Below, one piece after another: positions 8,898 through 18,900 of a DNA stretch of 64,000 nt. A program made the position numbers and the translations under genes. The notes under the pieces were generated by a model. That model saw only the letters and a list, made by a program, of their open reading frames with translations, had not been told where the DNA came from and ran no database searches. Source of the DNA: Limisphaera sp026417315 (GTDB lineage Bacteria; Verrucomicrobiota; Verrucomicrobiia; Limisphaerales; Limisphaeraceae); NCBI RefSeq assembly GCF_049537125.1, contig NZ_JBMVQY010000001.1, positions 434,001-498,000 of the forward strand, in the 5' to 3' direction. Numbering within the stretch: position 1 is the first letter of the stretch; each line of letters opens with the position of its first letter.

Positions 8898-9584
8898 ATG
8901 ACTTCGGGCCCCCCTTCCACCCTGCCGCCGGCCGCACTGGGCCCACTGATCCAGGGGTTGTCCCTTCTCTGCTGGGCTCTGCCGCTGGCCGTGGTGATCT
9001 GTGTCCAGACCGCGCGCACGGACTGGCTCCGGGCCTGGGGGCTTTGGCCCGCGGTCCTGACCACCGGTCTGGTGTGGGGTGCGGTTCACCGGCTCGCCCA
9101 AATCGAGTCGTGCCACGCCGGGCTTCCGACCCTGGAGAAGATCCGGCTGCTGGCTTTGATAGCCTGGGGTTCGAGTCCCTTCCTCTACTGGCACGGTCGC
9201 CTACCGCAGCAGCCCTGGTTCGAAACCATGGTGCTGGTGGCCGCGGTGGTGGGGGTCCTCCTCCTTCTGCAGTTCAACCGCTGGTTGCGCGAACTGGCCC
9301 CCCTTTTGGCCGACCCCGGCCTGCACAAGGAAATGGCTGTCCTGGTGCCGTGGAACCGGGCCTGGCTACGGGCGGGCCTGGGCCTGCTGCTCCTGGCCGA
9401 AGCGATCTCTCATTTCCAGACCGCTCACCCCGCAGCCCTTCGGATTGCCACCGTCCTGGATCGGCACAGCTTCCTTTTCTGGGTGGTGTTTCTCCTGGCC
9501 CCGCTGGCCATGACCCTGGCCCTGCTGTGGAAAACGAAGGCTGCCGCCTGGAACGCTCTGCTCCGCCGGGCCGGCACGAATTGA
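8898..9584 (+). CDS. Multi-pass membrane protein of unknown function
   Basis: The 228-residue product is not a family I recognise. It has about six hydrophobic segments, among them LIQGLSLLCWALPLAVVICV near the N-terminus, MVLVAAVVGVLLLLQF in the middle and FLFWVVFLLAPLAMTLALLW near the C-terminus, joined by short loops. No catalytic motif is apparent. It starts 34 bp after speA on the same strand and converges with the FmdB-type gene downstream. A small polytopic membrane protein is the only supportable description. Confidence 0.65.
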   Translation: MTSGPPSTLPPAALGPLIQGLSLLCWALPLAVVICVQTARTDWLRAWGLWPAVLTTGLVWGAVHRLAQIESCHAGLPTLEKIRLLALIAWGSSPFLYWHGRLPQQPWFETMVLVAAVVGVLLLLQFNRWLRELAPLLADPGLHKEMAVLVPWNRAWLRAGLGLLLLAEAISHFQTAHPAALRIATVLDRHSFLFWVVFLLAPLAMTLALLWKTKAAAWNALLRRAGTN

Positions 9585-9623
9585 CGCCCCCGCCCCGCTT
9601 TCCCCCATCGGCTCCGAACCGCC

Positions 9624-9869
9624 CTACTGGCGTTCGTATTCGCCCTTGCCGATCCGTTTGAACACCGTAAATCCGGCCTTTTTGGCATCCACAATCGACA
9701 AGGGCTTGAGTTTTTGCGGGGTGTTGAACGTGCTGATGACCTTGCGCACCGGCCGCTTGCAGGCCGGACAACGCGTCAGTTCCGGGGCGTTCACCGGTCG
9801 CATCAGGGTGAAACGCCCGCCGCACACGGCGCAGTCACCTTCGCACAGCTCGTACTCGTACAGTGGCAT
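9624..9869 (-). CDS. FmdB-type zinc-ribbon protein
   Basis: This 81-residue protein begins MPLYEYELCEGDC, like the FmdB/CxxC_CxxC_SSSS family of small putative regulatory proteins. Two Cys pairs (CAVC and CPAC) separated by about 20 residues form a likely zinc ribbon. The C-terminal half is a basic, Lys-rich segment. Function of the family is poorly known; FmdB was first noted beside formamidase genes. It stands alone between convergent and same-strand neighbours. Confidence 0.8.
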   Translation of the reverse strand: MPLYEYELCEGDCAVCGGRFTLMRPVNAPELTRCPACKRPVRKVISTFNTPQKLKPLSIVDAKKAGFTVFKRIGKGEYERQ

Positions 9870-10175
9870 AGACCCCTAGGATCTCTTCCCCGGCACATAT
9901 CATCGGCCGGGGCCGCCGGAAATGCAACCGGAGAAGGCGCAGCGGGGCGACCGTGAGGGACCCTCTTTCCGGCCCGTCATGAGCCTCCTGGTCCCCGGGA
10001 AGCGTCTGATCGCCGACCGCCGCGGTCCAGCTCCGACGGGTTTCCCTGCACTGCCGACCCGGCGCGGGCCGGAACAGACTGGACTTCCATCGAACCATCC
10101 TGCCCTGCCGGGCACCGGCGAAGGTTGCAATCGCGCCAGGGCTCGGCGCAGCGGCCCGGTCCGACCCGCCTGCCT
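9870..10175. other. Intergenic region
   Basis: About 300 bp between the SPFH gene stop and the FmdB-type gene start, both on the minus strand. No gene, RNA or clear terminator was seen. Confidence 0.45.
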
Positions 10176-10964
10176 TTAGGAGCCCGAGCCCTGCCTGCGA
10201 TTCGTGAACGTGGAGAACAGTTCCAGGGGCAGCGGGATGAAGGTGGTCGTGCTGTGTTCGCTGGCAATTTCTCGCATGGTCTGAAGATACCGCAGCTGCA
10301 GAGCGATGGGTTCCTTGGCGATCATCTGGGCGGCCTGCACCATCTTCTCGGCTGCCTGGAATTCGCCCTCGGCATTGACGATCTTGGCACGCCGCTCCCG
10401 TTCGGCCTCGGCCTGCTTGGCCATGGCCCGCTTCATCCCGTCCGGCAGGGCCACGTCTTTGACTTCGACCGCGGTCACCTTCACGCCCCACGGATCGGTC
10501 TGGCGATCGATGATCTCCTGCAACTTCTGGTTGATCTTCTCCCGGTGCGCCAGCAACTCGTCCAACTCGGCCTGGCCCAGAACACTGCGCAACGTGGTCT
10601 GCCCCAGCAACGCGGTGGCCTTCCAGAAGTTCTCCACCTTCACCACGGCGGCCACCGGGTCCACCACCCGGAAATACAGCACCGCGTCCACGGTCACCGG
10701 CACGTTGTCGCGCGTCATGATCTCCTGCTTGGCCACATCGATGGTGACAACGCGCAGGTCGATCTTCACCATCCGGTCCACCAGCGGAATCAGGATCACC
10801 AGGCCCGGTCCCTTGGCCCCGATGAGCTTGCCCAACCGAAAGATCACCCCGCGCTCGTACTCGCGGAGGACCCGGAACATTTGCGGGAGTGCCAGGGCCC
10901 CCAGGAGAATCACCGGCACCACCCACGACCCCAGGTTGAGTAGACGAACGATCAGCTCTTCCAT
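10176..10964 (-). CDS. SPFH/stomatin-like membrane protein (slipin)
   Basis: The 262-residue protein has one N-terminal hydrophobic segment (SWVVPVILLGALALPQMF). A stomatin/prohibitin (SPFH) domain follows, opening with REYERGVIFRLGKLIG and containing VEVKDVALPDGMKRAMAKQA, a slipin signature. The C-terminal helix region is Ala/Glu-rich and probably forms a coiled coil for oligomerisation. Slipins scaffold membrane microdomains and are genetically paired with NfeD membrane proteases. That pairing holds here: the NfeD gene lies immediately upstream on the same strand with an 82-bp gap, so the two should form an operon. Confidence 0.92.
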   Translation of the reverse strand: MEELIVRLLNLGSWVVPVILLGALALPQMFRVLREYERGVIFRLGKLIGAKGPGLVILIPLVDRMVKIDLRVVTIDVAKQEIMTRDNVPVTVDAVLYFRVVDPVAAVVKVENFWKATALLGQTTLRSVLGQAELDELLAHREKINQKLQEIIDRQTDPWGVKVTAVEVKDVALPDGMKRAMAKQAEAERERRAKIVNAEGEFQAAEKMVQAAQMIAKEPIALQLRYLQTMREIASEHSTTTFIPLPLELFSTFTNRRQGSGS

Positions 10965-11046
10965 AAGCGTGTCTCCTGCGTTTGGACCGGGCTTCCGGAT
11001 CCCCGGTTCGGCCGGAGCCTCTCGCTCCGCACCGGCCGCGGAACCG

Positions 11047-12348
11047 TCAACCGGTCACGGGTTTGACCTTCAGTGTGAGTCCCTCCACCCCCACGATTTC
11101 CACTCGAGTCCCCTCCTCCACGGGCGAGTCGCTCACGGCCGTCCAGTACTCCCCCTCCACAAACACCTTGCCCCCCGAGGCGTCGATCCGCGTCAGCGCC
11201 GTCGTACGAAGACCAATCATGCTCTCCCGACCCACCTTCACCGGCAGGAACTGGGCCTTCAGCCCGGCCGCCACCACCCAGACAAAGAACGCCGTGGTGA
11301 GAATGACGCCCGGAACGATGTAGCTCAAGGAAAGCCGAAAACCCGGCTCCGCCCGGTTGAACAACATCAACGCCCCCAGCAAAAACGCCACGACCCCGCC
11401 CACCGTCAACACGCCATGACTCGGGGCAAACACATCCGCAATGAACAACAAAATCGCCAGGGCAATCAACGCCAGGCCGGCGAGGTTCACGGGCAAAATG
11501 GCGGCCATGTACAGCACCAGGATCAGCGCAATCGCTCCCACCACCCCGGGGAAGATCGCACCCGGATTGCTCAACTCCCCGATGATGCCGTAAATGGCAA
11601 TCAGCATCAGGATGAACATCACCTCCGGCCGCCACAACCGCTGAAACAAGCGCTCTCGCGCCAGCATGGGGATCTCCACCACCTCGGCTCCGGCGGTCCG
11701 TAGAGTGCGCTCTTCCACGCTGCGCCCGTCCAGTTGACGCAGCAAATCCGGCACATCGCGTGCGATGATCTCGATCACGTTGAGTTCCAGCGCCTTTTCC
11801 GCGGTGATGGAAGCACTTTCCCGGACCGACGCCTTCGCCCATTCCACATTCCGCCCGCGTTTCTGGGCGATGGCCTCGATGTAGCTGGTCGCGAAGTTCT
11901 CCAGCTTCTGTTTCATGACCTCGTCCGTGCCCTGACTGCCACCCACCGGGCTCAGCGCCACGGGATGCGCCGCCCCGATGCTGGTGTTCGGAGCCATGGC
12001 CGCCACGTGCGCCGCCAGCGTGATGAAACAGCCGGCACTGCCCGCGTTGGCCCCCTCGGGCGCCACATACACCACCACCGGCACGCGCGAGGCGTAAAAC
12101 GCCTGAACGATCTCCTTGGTGGAGTCCAGCAGCCCGCCGGGCGTGTCCAGCTGGAGAATCAAAGCCTCGTAGCCCCGCTCGGTCGCCACTTCGATCGCGC
12201 GGGCAATGTATCCCGACGTGGCCGGACCGATGGCGCCCTGGACACGGATCAACCCCACGGTGGAGGAGGCGGCCGGGACGCTCCCCGCCCACCCCGCAAC
12301 CATCAGCAGGGTCAACCAGACCGCTTCGACTGTCCGCCGGATTCTCAT
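11047..12348 (-). CDS. NfeD-family membrane serine protease
   Basis: This is the long form of NfeD. A signal peptide (MRIRRTVEAVWLTLLMVAGW) leads into a ClpP-like serine protease domain with the likely nucleophile in GANAGSAGCFITLA and SIGAAHPV. About four to five transmembrane segments follow (for example MFILMLIAIYGIIGELSNPG). A C-terminal OB-fold domain ends the protein (VEGEYWTAVSDSPVEEGTRV). The archaeal homologue cleaves the hydrophobic C-terminus of its partner stomatin, so the downstream SPFH protein is the probable partner. I chose the ATG at 12348, giving 433 residues; an ATG at 12369 would add seven. The open frame continues further upstream without homology. Confidence 0.92.
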   Translation of the reverse strand: MRIRRTVEAVWLTLLMVAGWAGSVPAASSTVGLIRVQGAIGPATSGYIARAIEVATERGYEALILQLDTPGGLLDSTKEIVQAFYASRVPVVVYVAPEGANAGSAGCFITLAAHVAAMAPNTSIGAAHPVALSPVGGSQGTDEVMKQKLENFATSYIEAIAQKRGRNVEWAKASVRESASITAEKALELNVIEIIARDVPDLLRQLDGRSVEERTLRTAGAEVVEIPMLARERLFQRLWRPEVMFILMLIAIYGIIGELSNPGAIFPGVVGAIALILVLYMAAILPVNLAGLALIALAILLFIADVFAPSHGVLTVGGVVAFLLGALMLFNRAEPGFRLSLSYIVPGVILTTAFFVWVVAAGLKAQFLPVKVGRESMIGLRTTALTRIDASGGKVFVEGEYWTAVSDSPVEEGTRVEIVGVEGLTLKVKPVTG

Positions 12349-12502
12349 GGATCTTTCTGAGGCCAACATAAGCCCTTGGCCCTTCGGAGCAAGGGGAATC
12401 GGTCGGCCCACAAACCCGTCCCCGGAAAGTCCCCTCGCAAGGACGTTCCCACGTCCCGGGCATCCTCCGCGCAGGAATCCGTTCCTCTGGCGAGGGCGCG
12501 GC

Positions 12503-14881
12503 TCAATCATAAAGCAGGGAAAACTGGCGGCGCTGCCGAAACCGTTCCAGCTCCGGCTGCCACAGCAACCGAATCTCCTCCGGGGATGCACCGCGCCTCA
12601 CCGCCGCAAGCGTCGGCGGGTGCAACAGCAGCGATTCCAGTCTGGCCACCGGGAATTGCTCCGGATACCACCGCGCCAGCAACGACGCCACGGTCAGCCC
12701 CACCAACACCGGCCGCACCGCTTCACGGTCGGTCACCACACAAGCCACGCCGCGACAGCGCTCCCCGGCGTGCACGCTGGCGGTGGGGGTGAACTCCACG
12801 GGCACAAATCGAATGCCCGGCAGCCCCGCAGCGTTCAGCTCCTCGGCCAACCGGACGTCCTCGATGTACGGCGCCCCGATCCATTCGAAGGGGCGGTCCG
12901 TCCCCCGTCCCACTGACACGGCCTGCTCCAGCAATCCCAGGCCGGGATACAACAGCGCCGCCGTCAAGCTGCGCATGTTGGGCGAGGGATTCGTCCACGG
13001 CAGACCCGTCTCGTCGAACCACTGGCTGCGCCGCCAGTTCCGACACCGGACCACCGTCAGGGGTACCGGCAACCCTTGCTCATGGCGATACAGCTCTGCC
13101 AATTCCCCCACCGTCAGCCCGTGACGGATCGGCACATCATAAAACCCCACAAAGGTGGGAGCCGCCCCAAGCAAGGGCCCTTCTTCATGCCGGCCCGTGA
13201 TCGGGTTCACGCGGTCCAGAACCACCACCTCCTTGCCGAGCTCGGCCGCAGCCTCCATCGCCAGGCCCAACGTGGCGGCATACGTGTAAAACCGGCTCCC
13301 GATGTCCTGGACATCGAAAACCAGCGCGTCCAGATCGATCAGGTGCTCCCGACGCGGCCTTCGATTCGGTCCGTAAAGACTGACCACCGGCAGTCCGGTC
13401 ACGGGATCGATCTCGTCCGGCACAGGTCCGTCACGACCGCCCTGCAAGCCATGTTCGGGGCTGAACAGGCGAACCAGCTGCACCTCCGGGGCAGCCTTCA
13501 ACAACACCGCCGTCAGCACCCGGTTCCGATCATGCCCGGAATGATTCGTGATCAGGCCCACCCGTTTGCCGCGCAAAGGAGCGAATCCCTCCCGGGCCAA
13601 CACGTCGATCCCGTTGAGCACCGGCTCTGTGCCGGCCCGCGAGGCGCGCGTCCGCATCGGAACCCCGGCCTCGCGCCGGGGCAACGCGCCGGGTACATGG
13701 GCGAAGTTGAATCCCACCACGGCCTCCGCCGCCAAGGTCCCCAACTCGTAACGCAAATCCCGCACGCTGCCCTGCTCGGTGGGGTGATTCCGGTTGCACA
13801 GGAAAAGCACGAACGTCCCGGAAAACGGGTCGATCCACAAACTCGGGCCCGTCCAACCGGTGTGTCCGTAACTCCCAAGCGGAAACCAACGACCCCGGGG
13901 CACGCTGTACGGCGAGTCGATGTCCCAGCCCAGCCCCCTCCGCACAGGCACGGTGCCCGGCGTCTGGACCGTGGTCATGAGACGCACCGTCTCCACCCGA
14001 AAAATGCGGCGGCCGTCCAGCTGCCCCTGGTCCAACAACATCCGTGCGAAGCGGGCCAAATCCGCCGCGGTGGAAAACAATCCCGCGTGCCCCGCCACTC
14101 CGCCCATGCGTCGAGCCGTCGGGTCGTGGACCGTCCCCCGCAACACCTGGCCCGAGGGCAAACGCTCCGTGGGGGCAACGCGCGACCAAACTTCGGCCGG
14201 GGGACAGAATCCCGTGTCCACCATGCCCAGGGGCCGAAACAATCGTTCCCGACAAAAAACGTCCAGGCCCTGCCCGCTGATCCGCCGCACCAATTCGCCC
14301 AGGATCATGAAGTTCAGGTCGCTGTAAACGAACGCGGTCCCCGGCGGGGCCAGCGGCTTTTCCCGGGTGATCATCGCCAGCGCCGTTGGCGCGCCGGACC
14401 ATTCGGGCTGCAGCGGCAGGCCCGGTCGCAATCCGGATGTGTGCGTGAGCAAATGCCGAATCGTAATCTCCTCGCGTCCCCCGCCCGCAAATTCGGGCCA
14501 ATACCGCGCCACCGGTTCATCCAGGGCCAGCCGGCCATCCTCGATCAGCAACATCACCGCCGGAGTCGTGGCCACCACCTTGGTCAACGAAGCCACGTCG
14601 AAAATCGTATCCACGGTCATCGCCTCCCGCGCGGGCTCCAGCGCCCGTTGACCGTAGGCGCGAACGTACTGCCGGCCTGCGCGTTCCAACCACAGCACAC
14701 CACCGGGAATCCGGCCCTCGCGAATCGCGGTCTCGATCGCCTCGTCGATCTGCCGCAGTTTCTCCGAAAAGAAAACCGCCTCTGCGCCGTCCTGCGCCAT
14801 GGCCGGGTCCCCCGCCCAAGCTACGGCCCAAATGACAAACCCGACACAGCAAGAAGCCCACCCGCACCTCCGGCGGCCCAA
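12503..14881 (-). CDS. Fused serine hydrolase and NamZ-like (DUF1343) muropeptide enzyme
   Basis: This 792-residue exported protein joins two enzymes. After a signal peptide, residues ~35-400 form a beta-lactamase-family serine hydrolase with SxxK motif (Ser98-Lys101, ASLTKVV), a YSDLN motif and the C-terminal HTG box (YGHTGWTG). Residues ~420-792 form a DUF1343 domain with LFSPEHGLQGG, FDVQDIGSRFYTYA and LDRVNPITG, as in exo-beta-N-acetylmuramidase NamZ (YbbC). In Bacillus subtilis the separate genes for a beta-lactamase-fold amidase (AmiE/YbbE) and NamZ sit together in the MurNAc peptide recovery cluster. The fusion suggests one periplasmic enzyme that both strips peptide and releases terminal MurNAc. 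Activity is inferred, not shown. Confidence 0.88.
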   Translation of the reverse strand: MGRRRCGWASCCVGFVIWAVAWAGDPAMAQDGAEAVFFSEKLRQIDEAIETAIREGRIPGGVLWLERAGRQYVRAYGQRALEPAREAMTVDTIFDVASLTKVVATTPAVMLLIEDGRLALDEPVARYWPEFAGGGREEITIRHLLTHTSGLRPGLPLQPEWSGAPTALAMITREKPLAPPGTAFVYSDLNFMILGELVRRISGQGLDVFCRERLFRPLGMVDTGFCPPAEVWSRVAPTERLPSGQVLRGTVHDPTARRMGGVAGHAGLFSTAADLARFARMLLDQGQLDGRRIFRVETVRLMTTVQTPGTVPVRRGLGWDIDSPYSVPRGRWFPLGSYGHTGWTGPSLWIDPFSGTFVLFLCNRNHPTEQGSVRDLRYELGTLAAEAVVGFNFAHVPGALPRREAGVPMRTRASRAGTEPVLNGIDVLAREGFAPLRGKRVGLITNHSGHDRNRVLTAVLLKAAPEVQLVRLFSPEHGLQGGRDGPVPDEIDPVTGLPVVSLYGPNRRPRREHLIDLDALVFDVQDIGSRFYTYAATLGLAMEAAAELGKEVVVLDRVNPITGRHEEGPLLGAAPTFVGFYDVPIRHGLTVGELAELYRHEQGLPVPLTVVRCRNWRRSQWFDETGLPWTNPSPNMRSLTAALLYPGLGLLEQAVSVGRGTDRPFEWIGAPYIEDVRLAEELNAAGLPGIRFVPVEFTPTASVHAGERCRGVACVVTDREAVRPVLVGLTVASLLARWYPEQFPVARLESLLLHPPTLAAVRRGASPEEIRLLWQPELERFRQRRQFSLLYD

Positions 14882-15199
14882 ACGCGGGCCGAAACCCTCG
14901 ACCCTCGGCAGTTGGGGATCAGGGGTCTCCGTTTCTCAAGGTCGGCGACCCCGGGGAATGCTTCCCCTGTCTCACCATCGAAACGGCTCCGGTCCCGCAC
15001 CGAGACCGCACCCCTGGCCGAGGGCGGCCATCGCTGTCAGCCCGGGCCGGGCCGCGCCCCCGAACCCGGTTCCAGCGCCCGGGCGTTTCTCCTCCGTTAT
15101 CGTGCGATCTCCCGCGGGGTCGCATCGGGTTGACTCCGGGCCCCGCGCTGGCCCGAGCCCGTCCTAAAGCCGGCGCGGGTGCGGCCCATACCGCCCCGT
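14882..15199. other. Intergenic region
   Basis: About 320 bp between the fused hydrolase start and the pseudopilin stop, both minus strand. It should contain the hydrolase promoter. I see no gene or RNA. Confidence 0.45.
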
Positions 15200-15553
15200 T
15201 CACCTGCCCACCACGTGCCCATCCGCGGCCTTGCTGCAAGTCGGGTAGGTCCCGACCGGATTGATCGTATACGTCCCGCCCGCCGGGCACTTGGGGAACA
15301 CCTCGTTCTCGATGAAAGGCAACAGCTCCTGCTCCGTGGGCGTGTCACTGTCGCTCTTGCCGTTCTCCAGGGCCCACTGCTGCTTGGCGCTTTGGATCAT
15401 GCGCAGATTTGCCACGCACACCTTGGTCTGCGTGGTTCGACGTGCGCGCCCCAGGTTCGGGATGGCCACCGCCATCAACAGACCGATGATGGCCACCACG
15501 ATCATGATCTCGATCAATGTGAAGCCCGCTTGGCGGCGATTCAGCATTTTCAT
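15200..15553 (-). CDS. Type II/IV prepilin-like protein (pseudopilin)
   Basis: The 117-residue product begins MKMLNRRQAGFTLIEIMIVV, a classic class III signal. Prepilin peptidase would cut after Gly10, leaving Phe1 and Glu5 on the mature protein, followed by the hydrophobic spine helix IMIVVAIIGLLMAVAIPNL. The C-terminal domain is short and contains a Cys pair (FPKCPAG and YPTCSK) probably forming a disulfide loop. The ATG at 15553 is preceded by a good ribosome site (TAGGAAG), which decides it over an upstream ATG. It resembles the numerous one-gene pseudopilins of Verrucomicrobiota and Planctomycetota, whose roles are mostly unknown. It is divergent from the DUF2723-TPR gene. Confidence 0.9.
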   Translation of the reverse strand: MKMLNRRQAGFTLIEIMIVVAIIGLLMAVAIPNLGRARRTTQTKVCVANLRMIQSAKQQWALENGKSDSDTPTEQELLPFIENEVFPKCPAGGTYTINPVGTYPTCSKAADGHVVGR

Positions 15554-15979
15554 GGCTCGCTTCCTACCGGCAATGTTTCCCACCCACAGCGGCCCCGGGA
15601 CCTTTCCCCCGCCGGAACCGCTGCGATCAGCGCGTTTGGCGGCACCGACTTTAACGGAGCGCCACGTTCCTCAAAAGAAAAACCCTCCTCCCGCCAAAAG
15701 TCGCGCCGGTCCTGGGTGGTGCAACGGTTCCCGTTCGCCGGCCTGCCGGATCCGCCCTCGAATCCGCACCCCCGGCACAGCCGTCCTTGTCGGGCGGGTT
15801 GTCGCGTCTCCGACGGTTTCCAAGCGTCAGCGGTGCACCGTAACAGGCGTCGCATGCGGCCTCGACGCAGACCCTACCCCTCCCCGATCGCCCGGCCAGT
15901 TTTGAATGGACAAGACCGGGGCAGGTCCATTGTAGTGATGCATCGTTCTTGGGCATCGAGCCAACGATCGGCTTACGGC
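15554..15979. other. Divergent intergenic region
   Basis: About 425 bp separate the divergent pseudopilin and DUF2723-TPR genes. Both promoters should lie here. A -10-like TGTAGT at 15931-15936 is possible for the plus-strand gene, but its nearest -35-like TTGAAT (15902-15907) is too far upstream to be convincing. Confidence 0.4.
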
Positions 15980-18900
15980 ATGGAAAAGACCAAACAAACC
16001 GGCACCAAACCCGGGGGCAGTGCACCCGTGTCGACCTCAACGGCCCCCGCCACGGCAGATGTCCGGCCGACTCTGCCGCCCCTGTTCCGTGCGGTCGACT
16101 GGGCCACGTTCGCGGTCACCACGGTGACAGTCCTCGTGGGTTACCTCTGGACCCTGGCTCCGGATCTGACCCTGGAAGACTGCGGGGAACTGGCGGTCGC
16201 CAGCTATTACGCGGGCATTCCCCACCCGCCCGGCTATCCGGTCTGGACCTTGTACACGTGGCTTTGGACGCACCTGCCGTGGTCGAACATCGCCTGGCGC
16301 GTGGCGTTGGCCAGCGCGTTTGCCGGGGCGTTGGCCTGCGGCTTCCTGGCCCTGCTGGTCTCGCGGGGCAGCAGCATGCTCATGGAGGGGTTGGAAGAGC
16401 TCAAGGCCATGGCCGGCCGATGGGAAAGCGCCATCTGCATGGTTTCAGGGTTCGTGGCCGGGGGGCTGTTGGGCTTCAACGGATTCATGTGGAGCCAGTC
16501 GGTGATCGTCGAGGTGTACTCCCTGAGCGTGCTGTCGCTGGTTCTGGTTCTGCTGTTCCTGCTGCGTTGGATCTACGCCCCGGAACAGCGCCGCTATCTT
16601 TATTGGGCCTTTTTCCTCTTCGGCATCTGCTTCACCAACCACCAGTCGTTGCTCGTGGCGGCCATGGGCATCGAGGTGGCCATCATCGCCGCCAGGCCTG
16701 CCCTGGGCCGGGACTTCCTGCTGGCCAACACACTGGTGTACCTGCTGGGATTGCTGGCCTACGCCATGGGCAAACTGCCCACGTTCGCCAGCCCGCCGGG
16801 CCAGCTGAACATGATGTTCGTGATCTTCAACATGGTGGGGCTGGCCTCGCTGGGCGGACTGGCCTGGCTCTTTGTGCGCACGCAGAAGCTCGGTACCGAA
16901 TGGAAGCCCGTACTGATCTGTGGGCTGCTGTTTTTCCTGGGCGTCTCGTTCTATCTTTACATGCCCATCGCCGGCATGACCAACCCTCCGATGCAGTGGG
17001 GGTATCCCCGGACCGAGGAGGGTTTTTGGCACGCACTGACCCGCGGCCAGTACGAAAAGGCCAATCCGACCAATTTCCTGAACGACCCGCTGCGGTTCCT
17101 GACCCAGCTCGGCATGTTGGTCGAGGGCGTCGCGGAGGAATTCAGCTGGGTCTTCATGTTCATCGCACTGGTGCCGTTTTTCTTCCTGCGCCGCATGCAG
17201 CCGCGCGAACGTGCCTGGATCATCGGCATCACGGCCATCTACCTCTGCCTGGGCGTGCTGCTGATGATCCTGCTGAATCCGCCCCCGGATCGCGCCGCGC
17301 GTGAACTGGTGCGGGTGTTTTTCACGGCTTCGCACGTTTGCGTGGCGCTGTTGGTGGGCTATGGCCTGACCCTGATTGCCGCCTACATGGCCACCCACTT
17401 CGCCCAGTTCCGTCGCTGGGGCCTGCTGGGCGGTGGCGTGGCGTTTGCCCTGGCGGTCTTTTCCCTGGCCCAAAAGACCGACCAGCTCTTCGGCGGCGAT
17501 CCGAAGAAGAGCCCCCTGCAGGTGTTTCTCGGCGGCCTTGTTCAGGCTTTCGAGCCCGAGCAATACGGCCTGCCCATTTATGCCGGACTCATGCTGGCCG
17601 GCATGACCCTGGCCTTCATCGGAGGCTGCGCCCTGTACCGACATCGCGCGCCCCTGGCCATCACCCTGGCCATGTTCGCCCTGATGCCCGGCTATTCGTT
17701 CATGAACAACTGGTTCGAGAACGAGCAGCGCGGTCACCTCTTCGGATACTGGTTCGGCCACGACATGTTCAGCCCGCCCTTCGTGGGACCCGATGGCAGG
17801 CTGACCTACGATCCGGAACTGCGGGCCCAATACCTGCAGGATCCGGAGAAGCGCAAATTCGTTTACCCCGAGATGGCCCGCCACGCGGTCTTGTATGGAG
17901 GAACCGATCCGGGACGGTTTTGCCCCACCTACACGATCTTCTGCGAAAGCTTCATTCCCCCGGAATGTAAACCGCGGGATCCGAACTTCGACCGACGCGA
18001 CGTGTACATCATTACGCAGAACGCCCTCGCAGACGGCACATACCTCATGTACATCCGGGCCCACTACAACAAGAGCGAGCAAATCAAGTACGACACGCCC
18101 TTCTTCCAGGAACTCTTCCGCAGCGAAGAGGAATCCCGGCTCAATTACCGAACCAACCTGTTGGCACGTCTGGCCTGTCGGTTGATCGACCGGCCGCTGA
18201 GCGCCCTGGGCGATGCGGTGGAGAAGCGGCGTCGTGCGGGCTCCTCGTACTTTACCCCCGCCGACTTCCTCCCCGGTTTCGTCGAGCGACTTCGTTCCCG
18301 GGCCGATCCCCTTTCGGCCTTTCTTTACACCAACCTGACCGAGCGCACCCGGCAGAGCCTCGAGACCCAACCCGACCTCAAGGCGCTGGCGCGGGATTTG
18401 AACTCGGTGATTGAACGCGACTGGAGGGTCTTCCGCGAACTTGAAAAACTCCGCGCCCAGCGGGCCGCCCTGGAGGACCGCCTCCTGGGCCTTACGCCCA
18501 CGCCGCGGCAGCAGCGGCAACGCGAAGCGCTGCAGCAGCGGATCGAAACCCTGGAACGGACCGAACCCCTCTACACGCCGGCCCGCTTCGCTCACGTCCA
18601 GCTGTCGCCGTATGTGCAGCGGTTCCTCCGCCAGAATCCCCGGCTCCACAGCCGGATCCGACTGAACCGACTGCTCCTCGAGGAGGCCTATCCCGGCTTG
18701 CTGGCCCGCAGCAAGGGCGGTGTATACCCCGACCTCGAAATCCACATCGCCACGCCGGAGGAATCCCAACAGTGTTTCAACCAATACATCGAGGACGCCG
18801 CCCGCCGCTTGCGACTCAACCAGCTCCGGCCGGGAGAAAACGTCCAGCTGGTGGGCAGCGGGGCGGAGCAAAAGGTCCAGGTCTCCGGTCAGGTCTCCGT

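Noticed and set aside
9160..9185. A tRNA-like TTCGAGTCC sequence
   Set aside because: It is inside the membrane protein gene and has no cloverleaf stems or CCA end.
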